A stretch of 64,000 nt of DNA, taken from NCBI RefSeq assembly GCF_026130545.1, contig NZ_JAMOIM010000003.1:62001-126000 (forward strand). The letters run 5' to 3'. Made by a program: the position numbers and the translations under genes. The notes under the pieces are model-generated. The model ran no database searches, had not been told where the DNA came from, and saw nothing but the letters and a program-made list of their open reading frames with translations. Positions 17,842 through 25,689 of this stretch are shown piece by piece. The DNA comes from Lichenifustis flavocetrariae. GTDB taxonomy: Bacteria; Pseudomonadota; Alphaproteobacteria; Rhizobiales; Beijerinckiaceae. Every line of letters starts with the position of its first letter. Position 1 is the first letter of the stretch.

Positions 17842-18030
17842 CAAACAATCCTCACATCGTTGGCGGCTAACGTCGACGCCGCTACCTCTTCAGAACGGGC
17901 GCGACACGCGCCTGTTGCACTCCGATTGACTCACCACAAAACGTTGAAGTTGTAGTATCTGGTTCGAGGCAAACGAACGGTTTCATCGTGGCAGCCGCCT
18001 GCTGGGCATGTCATCATAGAAGGTGCGATC

Positions 18031-19017
18031 ATGGCTGTGCTGGTGACGGGCGGTGCCGGTTATATCGGAAGCCATATGGTGCTGGCACTTCTCGATGCCG
18101 GCGAGACGGTGGTGGTGCTCGACAATCTGAGCACTGGATTCCGAAGCGCGGTGCTCGCACCCGCGACCTTCATCCAAGGGGATTTCGGCGACGAGACGCT
18201 GGTGCGAACCATCATCGAGCAGCACGGGATTACCGCGATCGCCCATTTCGCGGCAAAGATCGTGGTGCCTGAGTCGATTGCCGACCCGCTCGGATATTAC
18301 CTCAACAACACCGCCAAAGCCCGAAACCTGATCGCATCCGCGGTCGCCGGCGGAATCAAGCATTTCATCTTTTCGTCGACCGCGGCCGTCTATGGCGAAA
18401 CGGGCGCCACAGCCGTCGGCGAGGACACGCCTCTTGCGCCGGTCTCGCCTTACGGCCGATCCAAGTTGATGGTCGAATGGATCCTGGCCGATACCGCCAA
18501 GGCCCATGATTTCCGCTTTGTGGCGCTGCGCTACTTCAATGTCGCGGGCGCTGACCCCGCCGGACGAAGCGGGCAATCCACGCGGGACGCCACGCACCTG
18601 ATCAAAGTCGCGGTGCAGGCCGCACTCGGTCGCCGTCCGGGCCTGTCGATCTTCGGAACCGACTACGACACACCTGATGGAACCTGTCTGCGGGACTACA
18701 TTCAGGTCAGCGATCTCGCCGACGCTCACATGGACGCCCTGCGGTACCTTCGCGACGGCGGCGATAATCTCACCTGCAATTGCGGCTATGGCCGGGGCTA
18801 TTCGGTTCGGGCCGTGGTCGATGTCGTCAAAGCGGTCTCGGGGGTGGACTTTCCAGTCACCGTCATGGGGCGGCGCCCCGGCGATCCGGCCGCCATCGTG
18901 GCCGATAACACCCGCGTCAAAGCGGCCCTGGGTTGGACGCCCCGGCACGACGACATCGCCGCTATTGTCACACAGGCCCTTGATTGGGAGCGGCGTTTGC
19001 ATAACCGTGAGCTTTGA
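18031..19017 (+). CDS. galE: UDP-glucose 4-epimerase
   Basis: An extended short-chain dehydrogenase of 328 residues that interconverts UDP-glucose and UDP-galactose. The NAD-binding motif is VTGGAGYIGSHMV; the catalytic Ser is in FSSTAAVYG, and the YxxxK motif is SPYGRSK. The tail NPxxWxP-like region (DNTRVKAALGWTPRHDD) is standard for GalE. It sits head-to-head with galU, giving a UDP-sugar supply locus. ATG at 18031; the upstream DNA holds a weak TTGACT box without a clear -10. Confidence 0.95.
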   Translation: MAVLVTGGAGYIGSHMVLALLDAGETVVVLDNLSTGFRSAVLAPATFIQGDFGDETLVRTIIEQHGITAIAHFAAKIVVPESIADPLGYYLNNTAKARNLIASAVAGGIKHFIFSSTAAVYGETGATAVGEDTPLAPVSPYGRSKLMVEWILADTAKAHDFRFVALRYFNVAGADPAGRSGQSTRDATHLIKVAVQAALGRRPGLSIFGTDYDTPDGTCLRDYIQVSDLADAHMDALRYLRDGGDNLTCNCGYGRGYSVRAVVDVVKAVSGVDFPVTVMGRRPGDPAAIVADNTRVKAALGWTPRHDDIAAIVTQALDWERRLHNREL

Positions 19018-19094
19018 AACAAGCGACATTCGGTTGCACTTTCCGGTGGGCCGCCCCATCTGTCCGTAGGGTTTTACAGTAAGGATCAAACAGC

Positions 19095-20018
19095 ATGTCG
19101 CTGGGCAGCGGGCCGATCAGGGGACTTGCCGAAGCCGGAACTCAGGCGGCGTCCGGCTCGGTCAAGGATGTGACCACGGCGAACTTCCGGCAAGAGGTGG
19201 TGACCGACTCCATGCGCCAACCGGTGCTTGTGGATTTCTGGGCGCCATGGTGCGGGCCCTGCAAGCAGCTTGGACCGATCCTCGAAAAGGCGGTCGCGGC
19301 CTCGGGCGGCAAGGTTCGTCTGGTCAAGATGAACATCGATGACCATCCGCAGATCGCGGGGCAGTTGGGGATCCAGTCGATCCCTGCCGTCATCGCGTTC
19401 CAGAAGGGGCAGCCTATCGATGGCTTTGTCGGCGCCCTTCCCGAATCGCAGATCAAGGGGTTTATCGAGCGTTTGGTAGGAGCTCTCGGCGATCCCATGC
19501 AGGCGCTGCTGGACGAAGCCGCCGACGCCGAAGCGGCGGGCGATGTCGAAACCGCCTCCGCCGTCTATTCGGAAATTCTGGCTGGCGACGAGACCAATGT
19601 CGCGGCTCTTGCGGGTCTCGCGAAGCTCCATCTCGCCAAAGGAGAGCTCGAGCAGGCGCGGGCCGTCCTCAGCATGGCGGAGGGTAAGGTTGCGTCCGAT
19701 CCGCTGATCATAGCGGTTCGTGCCGCGATCGATCTCGCTGAGCAAAGCGCCTCGCTTGGTGATCTCGCCGAGTTGCAGGGTCGTGTCGATGCGCATCCCG
19801 AGGACCATCAGGCCCGTTTCGATCTGGCGATCGCCCTTAGCGGCAAGGACATGAGGAACGAGGCCGTCGACGCCCTGATCGAGATCCTCAAGCGGGATAA
19901 AGCGTGGAACGACGAGGCGGCCCGCAAGCAATTGCTGCAATTCTTCGAGGCTTGGGGACCCATGGACAAGGCTTCCGTCGCGGGGCGTCGGAAATTGTCC
20001 GGGCTCCTGTTCAGGTAA
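19095..20018 (+). CDS. cnoX: thioredoxin-TPR co-chaperone, CnoX/YbbN family
   Basis: A 307-residue fusion: an N-terminal thioredoxin fold with the full redox motif WAPWCGPCKQL and the cis-Pro segment IQSIPAV, then TPR-like helices (residues about 140-290). E. coli CnoX (YbbN) has lost the first Cys, whereas the Caulobacter protein keeps WCGPC and is redox-active; this one is of the second kind. Expected to be a cytoplasmic holdase working with GroEL/DnaK and reducing clients. It is followed after 13 bp by the Lon-N protein, so an operon cnoX - lonN - trm112-like is likely, as in other alphaproteobacteria. AAGGA precedes the ATG. Confidence 0.88.
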   Translation: MSLGSGPIRGLAEAGTQAASGSVKDVTTANFRQEVVTDSMRQPVLVDFWAPWCGPCKQLGPILEKAVAASGGKVRLVKMNIDDHPQIAGQLGIQSIPAVIAFQKGQPIDGFVGALPESQIKGFIERLVGALGDPMQALLDEAADAEAAGDVETASAVYSEILAGDETNVAALAGLAKLHLAKGELEQARAVLSMAEGKVASDPLIIAVRAAIDLAEQSASLGDLAELQGRVDAHPEDHQARFDLAIALSGKDMRNEAVDALIEILKRDKAWNDEAARKQLLQFFEAWGPMDKASVAGRRKLSGLLFR

Positions 20019-20031
20019 CAGATCGAAGTCC

Positions 20032-20700
20032 ATGAGCATCAACGATCCCTATGAAGGTCCCCAGGACCTTCCCGAAACCATTCCGGTCTTCCCGCTCGAA
20101 GGTGCGCTTCTGCTGCCGCGCGGCGAGATGCCGCTCAACGTGTTCGAGCCGCGCTACGTGCAGATGATCGACGATGCATTGCGGGGCCAGCGACTGATCG
20201 GCATGGTGCAACCCGATGGGGATCCCGACGATCAGAACGCCCGGCCGAGCCTCTATTCCTGTGGCTGCGTCGGACGCATCACGGCCTTCGGAGAGTCAGG
20301 CGACGGGCGTTACATGATCACCTTGACGGGCATTTGCCGTTACAGGATCGTGGAAGAACTGAACGTCGATACACCCTATCGACAATGTCGTGTCGATTTC
20401 GAAACGTTCCGCCAGGATTTCGACGCCACGGATGGCGAGGATGACGTCGACCGCGCGAGCGTCATTAAAACGCTCCGTGATTTCGCCCGGGCCAACCAGC
20501 TGACGGTGGATTGGCGGGGCATCGACGCGGCGCCGAACGACGCGCTGGTCAACGCGCTCGCCATGATGAGCCCGTTCGGACCACGGGAAAAACAGGCCTT
20601 GCTCGAGGCGGCCGATCTTAAGTCACGGGCAGACGTTTTGATCGCGATCGCTGAAATCGAAATGGCGCGTCGCGAGAACGATAGCGCGGGCCTTCAATGA
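20032..20700 (+). CDS. Lon N-terminal (substrate-binding) domain protein
   Basis: A 222-residue stand-alone Lon-N (LON/PUA-like) domain: [28 protein letters not shown] is followed by GMVQPDGDP and a helical C-terminal part. There is no ATPase or protease domain. Family members are cytoplasmic and of unknown role, perhaps adaptors in proteolysis. The gene is between cnoX (13 bp gap) and the Trm112-like gene (4-bp ATGA overlap), indicating co-translation. Confidence 0.88.
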   Translation: MSINDPYEGPQDLPETIPVFPLEGALLLPRGEMPLNVFEPRYVQMIDDALRGQRLIGMVQPDGDPDDQNARPSLYSCGCVGRITAFGESGDGRYMITLTGICRYRIVEELNVDTPYRQCRVDFETFRQDFDATDGEDDVDRASVIKTLRDFARANQLTVDWRGIDAAPNDALVNALAMMSPFGPREKQALLEAADLKSRADVLIAIAEIEMARRENDSAGLQ

Positions 20701-20933
20701 CGCTCCCCGAAAAAGAGGGTTTGGGTACGGAGCAGTCCGGCCTTCCCGCTTCGAGCGGTCCGCGTATCGATCCTCGCCTCCTTGAGATCCTGGTCTGTCC
20801 GCTGACCAAGACCACGCTCGAATATGATCCTACGCGCCAAGAATTGATTTCGCGGTCTGCGCGGCTTGCGTACCCCATCCGGGACGGAATCCCGATCATG
20901 CTGCCGGAAGAGGCCCGTGCACTTCCGGATTGA
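20697..20933 (+). CDS. Trm112-family protein (UPF0434-like)
   Basis: A 78-residue protein with [17 protein letters not shown] and [17 protein letters not shown], the signature of the Trm112/UPF0434 family (a small zinc-ribbon-like fold; here only one Cys of the motif is kept). Its start overlaps the stop of the Lon-N gene (ATGA). In eukaryotes and archaea Trm112 activates methyltransferases; the bacterial role is unproven. The 261 bp after it (20934-21194) holds no gene; only a weak TGAGA/TCTCA hairpin near 20953 is visible. Confidence 0.85.
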   Translation: MTLPEKEGLGTEQSGLPASSGPRIDPRLLEILVCPLTKTTLEYDPTRQELISRSARLAYPIRDGIPIMLPEEARALPD

Positions 20934-21194
20934 TCGAACCCAAGAGCACATCTGAGAAACGGCGTCTCATCGGCGCTGGTTGATCTCACGTCGGTCGAGG
21001 CGGACCGGGGATCAACGCAATACCCCACGGCCGAGACCACTGCGCCCACGCAGTGATTTGGGGACCCCCCCATTGCTATCGTCGGCGCCGGAGCCCTCCG
21101 ACGCAGAGGCAGAAATTCGCTCCGTGAGCACGCCTTCAGCCTGCGGCGGCACATGATTTGCCCGTGCCGCCTTCGATCCAACTGGAAGCCTGCG

Positions 21195-21533
21195 TCAGTC
21201 GCCCGAGCCAGGGTTTGCCGAGAAGTAGGCGTCCAGCTTGCCCGACTTGCCGTCAAACTCCTTGGCGTCCGCTGGCCCGTCCTTCTTGACCGAGATGTTG
21301 GGCCAGGTCTTGGCATATTGCGCATTGAGCGCCAGCCAGGGTTCGAGACCCGACTCTGTGTCGGGCTTAATGGCTTCGGCCGGACATTCAGGTTCGCACA
21401 CGCCGCAATCGATGCATTCGTCGGGATGGATCACCAGCATGTTCTCACCCTCGTAGAAGCAATCCACGGGGCATACTTCCACGCAGTCCATATACTTGCA
21501 CTTGATGCAATTCTCGACGACGACATAGGTCAT
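21195..21533 (-). CDS. fdxA: seven-iron ferredoxin FdxA
   Basis: A 112-residue ferredoxin with one [3Fe-4S] and one [4Fe-4S] cluster. Cysteines lie in [22 protein letters not shown] and [18 protein letters not shown] (each motif split here by a few residues). The 50-residue C-terminal extension ([17 protein letters not shown]) is typical of the alphaproteobacterial FdxA. It carries electrons in the cytoplasm; the partner is unknown. It probably forms an operon with the S4 protein (101 bp upstream) and helicase. CarD, the common neighbour in relatives, is absent here. Confidence 0.93.
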   Translation of the reverse strand: MTYVVVENCIKCKYMDCVEVCPVDCFYEGENMLVIHPDECIDCGVCEPECPAEAIKPDTESGLEPWLALNAQYAKTWPNISVKKDGPADAKEFDGKSGKLDAYFSANPGSGD

Positions 21534-21634
21534 GATGGTTCCCTCGGCGTGACCCCACGCCTCAACTCAGCTTGCTGCCTAGCCGCTTTGGCACCAAGCT
21601 GCAAGCGCGTGGCGGCGACAGGTATTTTGAAAAA

Positions 21635-21949
21635 CTACAAAGGTGGAACCGGGTTGCCGACCGGTTGCGTGAGTTCATCGAAAAGATGTCTGGCCTCTTC
21701 GAAAGGTCCTCGTCGCTCTCCCGGCGCAACGACCTTGAGAACGCGGATCTGATGATCCAGAGCAATCGTCAGAACGTCGCCCGGCCTGATGGATTTCGCC
21801 GGATTGTCAGCCCGCACCGAATTCACCCGCACGTGTCCCTCTTCCACGAGCTTGGCCGCACTCGTGCGCGATTTTATGACGCGCGCGAACCACAGCCATT
21901 TGTCGAGCCTCTGCCGGTCGCCGCCTGTTGACCCGCTGCCCTCGCTCAT
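21635..21949 (-). CDS. S4-domain RNA-binding protein (Hsp15-like)
   Basis: A 104-residue protein: QRLDKWLWFARVIKSRTSAA starts an S4 fold, with LVEEGHVRVNSVRADNPAK and the loop IRPGDVLTI. This matches Hsp15 (HslR), which in E. coli rescues stalled 50S subunits by binding nascent chain-tRNA complexes. The C-terminal 25 residues are Pro-rich. It starts 13 bp after the stop of the Suv3-like helicase, so both RNA-binding proteins are probably one operon. Confidence 0.88.
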   Translation of the reverse strand: MSEGSGSTGGDRQRLDKWLWFARVIKSRTSAAKLVEEGHVRVNSVRADNPAKSIRPGDVLTIALDHQIRVLKVVAPGERRGPFEEARHLFDELTQPVGNPVPPL

Positions 21950-21962
21950 GGTGCCCGAGCTT

Positions 21963-24900
21963 TCATTTGTCCTTTTTTGAATTGGCCTCGAGGTCGGCCT
22001 TCAGGGCCAGCAGCTTGGCGAAGGGGGAATTGGGGTCCGGCTGCCGCTCCCTCTGCTGTGGGCGCTCGGCGCTGCTCCAATTGGCTGGCTTGCCGGCACT
22101 GGGGCGCGCTCCCTCGTTCCGCCCGGGCCGGTCGCGACGCGGGTCGAATCGCGGCTTGCCACCTTGGCCAGCGGGTTCCCCGTCCTTGCGCGGCCCCTCA
22201 CGTCCCCCGAAACGCTTTTCGAAAGCCTGACGGCGCGGCTGGTTGTCGTCGGGACGGCGATGACGGTGCCCCTCCGGCGCAGCCTGGCCCCCCGCATCGG
22301 CCGCTACGGGCTGAACGATCCCCGGACCGTCAGCAGGCTTCGGCCCATCATGCCCGCCGCGTGGCCCACGCTGCTCCTGGCCGCGCCGCTGTTGCGGACG
22401 CCCTTGGGGCCGATCCTGCCGGCGCTGGCCCTGGTGGCTGGCCCGATGCGGCCGCCACACGTCGATGAGAATGGGTTCCGCCGGGGTAGCCTCCTCGACG
22501 ACGTGCGGTTCACCCTCCGGAGTGGCCGGTGTGGCGTAATCCGTGGAGAGGGTCTCGGCGCCGCTCGATAGCACCTCATCGGCAGCGGCAGCCGGCTCAT
22601 CGAGCGATACGGGCTCAATCGGCTCGCTCGGACCAAGAGGTGGCGCAACGTCATCGGAGGCCTGGATAGGCACCGGGGCGTTCTCGGGCTCGACCGGATC
22701 GTTGACCGGCTCGGGCTCCTCTTCGGGCGGCGCTGGCGGCTCCTCCTCGGTAGGATGAGGCGGCTCCTCGCGCGGGGGCTCAGGCACTGTTGCCGGCGGC
22801 TCTTCGGCCGGAATCTCGGGTGCCGTCGGTTCTGTTCCGCCATCGCCTTGTCCAGCAGCATCCCCGGCGCTGGCGCTCGGTGTCGCTTCGGGTCCGACTG
22901 GCTTGAGAGGCGTCGTCGGCGCCGCTTCAACGAGCGGTACCGTGATGGCAGGTCCGGGACGCCGGTCAACCATGTAGCCCAGCGATCGCAGGATCGAGGC
23001 AAAATCTTCGCCCGAGCAGCCCGCGAGGGACGTCATCCCAACCGTGGTGACAAAGCCGTCATTGTCCGCCGTGCCCGGCGGTGGCGCTCCGGGGGTGACG
23101 CCGGGCCGATAGGCGATCGCGGGACGGATCAGATCCGCCAGCCGCTCGAGGATATCGACCCGCACCGCTCGCGCGCCACACACCCGGAAGCCGGCGGCCC
23201 TGTACAGGCCCTTCGGCACGGCCGAGTCGGCTGGAAACGAGGTGCGACCCGAAGCCGCGAGATAAGGGACCTCATCGAGGCCCTTGGCGCTCTCCACGCC
23301 GCCATGCTGCAGCGCCCAGAGTTGGGACGCGAGAACCCGAGGGGCGGGCTTCAGCAAGAGCGGCATGTAGATGTGGTAGGCACCGAACCGGATGCCGAGC
23401 TTCCGCAGGACGCCGCGAGTGGCCTGATCGAGGTTCTTGACCTCATCGGCGACACGCGAGCGTTCGAGCACACCCAATGCTTCCGCCAATTGAAAGGCAA
23501 TGCCGCGGGCGACGCCCTCAAGCCCCTCACCGGCTTCGAGCTCCATGAGAGGACCAAGCAACTTCTTGACGTGTTGAGTGAGCCACAGATCGAGGCGCCG
23601 TTGCACGATTTCGAGGGCCGGACCCGTCAGATGGTCATCGGCCACCAGACGCACGCGCGGTTGCAACAGCTTGTCGCCGGCGGTGAGCTTGGCGATCGGG
23701 TCGCCCAGCCAGCGGATCGTGCCGTCATTGGCGAGCGCGATCGACTCGTCGACGGACTCGCTAAATCGATTGGCGCGCGCTTCGATCTCGCTCGCCAGCG
23801 CCTTCGCGGCGGCGGCGTTCAAGGTTCGGGCAACCTCGCCCGAGGCGAGCGGATCGGCCGTGAAGCGGAATCCCTGCAATTGGCCCACATGCTGACCCTC
23901 GACGAGGACATCGCCGCCGGTCGTGATTTCCGCTTCCAACATTGCGTTCTCTCTAAGCCGGCGCATTAACACGCTGGTTCGCCGGTCTATGAATCGCTGG
24001 GCAAGACGCTCATGCAAAGCGTCTGACAGCCTGTCCTCTACCTGACGCGTGACGCCCTGCCAATGCTCAGGATCGCGCAGCCAGTCGGGTCGGTTGGCGA
24101 TGAACGCCAAAGTGCGGGTTTGGGCCACACGGTTCGACAGCACGTCCATGTCACCGTCGATCCGGTCGAGATGGCTCAATTGGCCGTCGAACCATTCATC
24201 GGGGATGCGACCCGCCCGCACCACGAAGCCGAACAGCGTGTGGACGAGCTCGGCATGGGCCGAGGGCGACACCTTGCGGTAGTCCGGCACCTGACAGACT
24301 TCCCACAGGCGCGCGATGTCGGCGCGTGTGTTGGCTTGGCGCTGCACATCCGCCTCACGGCTCATGATGTCGAGCACCATGACGTCCTCGGCCAGCGGCG
24401 CGCGGGTCAGGCCCTCTTCGACGGGAACGCGATCGAGCGAAGCCTGCAAGGCCCGGATCGACGAAAAGTCGAGGTCGCTGTTGCGCCATTGCAGCATGCC
24501 GATCTGGTCGAAGTGGTGATCCTCGACGGCCTCGATCAGCTCTTCATCGAAAGGCGGGCAGCGTCCGGTCGTGCCGAATGTGCCGTCGCGCAGATGCCGG
24601 CCGGCCCGGCCGGCGATCTGCCCGAACTCGGCCGGGTTCAGTCGACGGAACTGCCAGCCGTCGAACTTGCGGTCGCTCGCAAAGGCGATGTGATCGAGAT
24701 CGAGGTTCAACCCCATCCCGATCGCGTCGGTTGCGACGAGGTAGTCGACATCGCCATTCTGGTAGAGCGCGACCTGCGCGTTGCGGGTGCGCGGCGACAA
24801 TGCGCCCATGACCACAGCGGCGCCGCCGCTCTGGCGTCGGATCAGTTCGGCTATGGCGTAGACCTCTTCGGCCGAGAAGGCCACGATGGCGGATCGCCGT

Positions 24901-25445
24901 GGCAGGCGCGACAGCTTCTTTTCCCCCGCAAAGCTCAGCTTGGACAGCCGAGGCCGGGTCATGATGGTCGCCTGGGGCAGCAATTGCCGCACGGCCTTTT
25001 CCATCGTGCCGGCGCCGATCAGCAGCGTTTCGTCACGGCCGCGGCGATTGAGCAGGCGGTCCGTGAACGTATGACCGCGGTCGAGCGAAGCGGCCACCTG
25101 GATTTCATCGATGGCCACAAAGGAAACGTCGAGGTCGCGCGGCATCGCCTCGACGGTCGCCACCCAGTAGCGCGGGTGATTGGGCTTGATCTTCTCTTCG
25201 CCCGTGATCAGGGCCACCTGATTGACGCCGACCTTCTCGATCAGCCGCGTGTAGACCTCACGGGCCAACAGGCGAAGCGGCAGGCCGATGATGCCGCTCG
25301 TATGCGCCACCATGCGCTCGATCGCAAAATGCGTCTTGCCCGTATTGGTAGGACCGAGAACGGCCGTGACATTGGCTGACCTCGCCCTGATCTTTTCGCG
25401 CTGAGCGCGATCCGGGCCGGCAAACGTCGGGTTCAAATCGAGCAT
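21963..25445 (-). CDS. Suv3-like DExH RNA helicase with long low-complexity tail
   Basis: A 1160-residue superfamily 2 helicase related to mitochondrial SUPV3L1. Motif I is GPTNTGKTH (31-39), motif II DEIQ (113-116), and motif VI lies in QIAGRAGRHLRDG. The core and Suv3 C-terminal region run to about residue 820. Then follows a long disordered tail: first an acidic Pro/Glu-rich part (EEPPATVPEPPREEPPHP), then a strongly basic Arg/Gln/Gly-rich part (GQRRQDRPQGRPQQRRG). Mitochondrial Suv3 works with PNPase in RNA turnover; a similar degradosome role here is inference. ATG at 25445. It is followed by the S4 protein and FdxA genes. Confidence 0.85.
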   Translation of the reverse strand: MLDLNPTFAGPDRAQREKIRARSANVTAVLGPTNTGKTHFAIERMVAHTSGIIGLPLRLLAREVYTRLIEKVGVNQVALITGEEKIKPNHPRYWVATVEAMPRDLDVSFVAIDEIQVAASLDRGHTFTDRLLNRRGRDETLLIGAGTMEKAVRQLLPQATIMTRPRLSKLSFAGEKKLSRLPRRSAIVAFSAEEVYAIAELIRRQSGGAAVVMGALSPRTRNAQVALYQNGDVDYLVATDAIGMGLNLDLDHIAFASDRKFDGWQFRRLNPAEFGQIAGRAGRHLRDGTFGTTGRCPPFDEELIEAVEDHHFDQIGMLQWRNSDLDFSSIRALQASLDRVPVEEGLTRAPLAEDVMVLDIMSREADVQRQANTRADIARLWEVCQVPDYRKVSPSAHAELVHTLFGFVVRAGRIPDEWFDGQLSHLDRIDGDMDVLSNRVAQTRTLAFIANRPDWLRDPEHWQGVTRQVEDRLSDALHERLAQRFIDRRTSVLMRRLRENAMLEAEITTGGDVLVEGQHVGQLQGFRFTADPLASGEVARTLNAAAAKALASEIEARANRFSESVDESIALANDGTIRWLGDPIAKLTAGDKLLQPRVRLVADDHLTGPALEIVQRRLDLWLTQHVKKLLGPLMELEAGEGLEGVARGIAFQLAEALGVLERSRVADEVKNLDQATRGVLRKLGIRFGAYHIYMPLLLKPAPRVLASQLWALQHGGVESAKGLDEVPYLAASGRTSFPADSAVPKGLYRAAGFRVCGARAVRVDILERLADLIRPAIAYRPGVTPGAPPPGTADNDGFVTTVGMTSLAGCSGEDFASILRSLGYMVDRRPGPAITVPLVEAAPTTPLKPVGPEATPSASAGDAAGQGDGGTEPTAPEIPAEEPPATVPEPPREEPPHPTEEEPPAPPEEEPEPVNDPVEPENAPVPIQASDDVAPPLGPSEPIEPVSLDEPAAAADEVLSSGAETLSTDYATPATPEGEPHVVEEATPAEPILIDVWRPHRASHQGQRRQDRPQGRPQQRRGQEQRGPRGGHDGPKPADGPGIVQPVAADAGGQAAPEGHRHRRPDDNQPRRQAFEKRFGGREGPRKDGEPAGQGGKPRFDPRRDRPGRNEGARPSAGKPANWSSAERPQQRERQPDPNSPFAKLLALKADLEANSKKDK

Positions 25446-25550
25446 GCCGGGCGGGTGCCGTCGCGGATCGAGTCATACAGGGCGACAAGCATCCCGAGAG
25501 GCTTGCCTGATCGGCATGTGAGCCTGGGGTTCGATGGATTCAAGGGTGCA

Positions 25551-25680
25551 TCTTCCCTTCTCCCGCATGAGCGGGAGAAGGTGGCCCGGCGAAGCCGGGT
25601 CGGATTAGGGGAAACGCGGCGCTGAGGTTGCCCTCATCCGCCCTGCCGGGCACCTTCTCCCGCTCACGCGGGAGAAGGGT
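25551..25680. repeat. RIME-like intergenic mosaic element
   Basis: Between the helicase and secA genes, two near-identical palindromes face each other: CCTTCTCCCGC-atga-GCGGGAGAAGG (25556-25581) and CCTTCTCCCGC-tcac-GCGGGAGAAGG (25653-25678). Between them are a CCCGGC/GCCGGG hairpin and the phrase CCCTCATCCG. This composition is that of the RIME family of intergenic repeats in Rhizobiales. As RNA it would form strong hairpins just after the secA stop. It may act as terminator or mRNA stabiliser. The remaining gap (25446-25550) shows nothing else. Confidence 0.8.
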
Positions 25681-25689
25681 CAAACCTCC

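Noticed and set aside
22755-25379. Two long plus-strand frames opposite the Suv3-like helicase
   Set aside because: Sequences are Arg/Gly-rich shadow composition with no motifs, whereas the minus strand encodes all helicase motifs.
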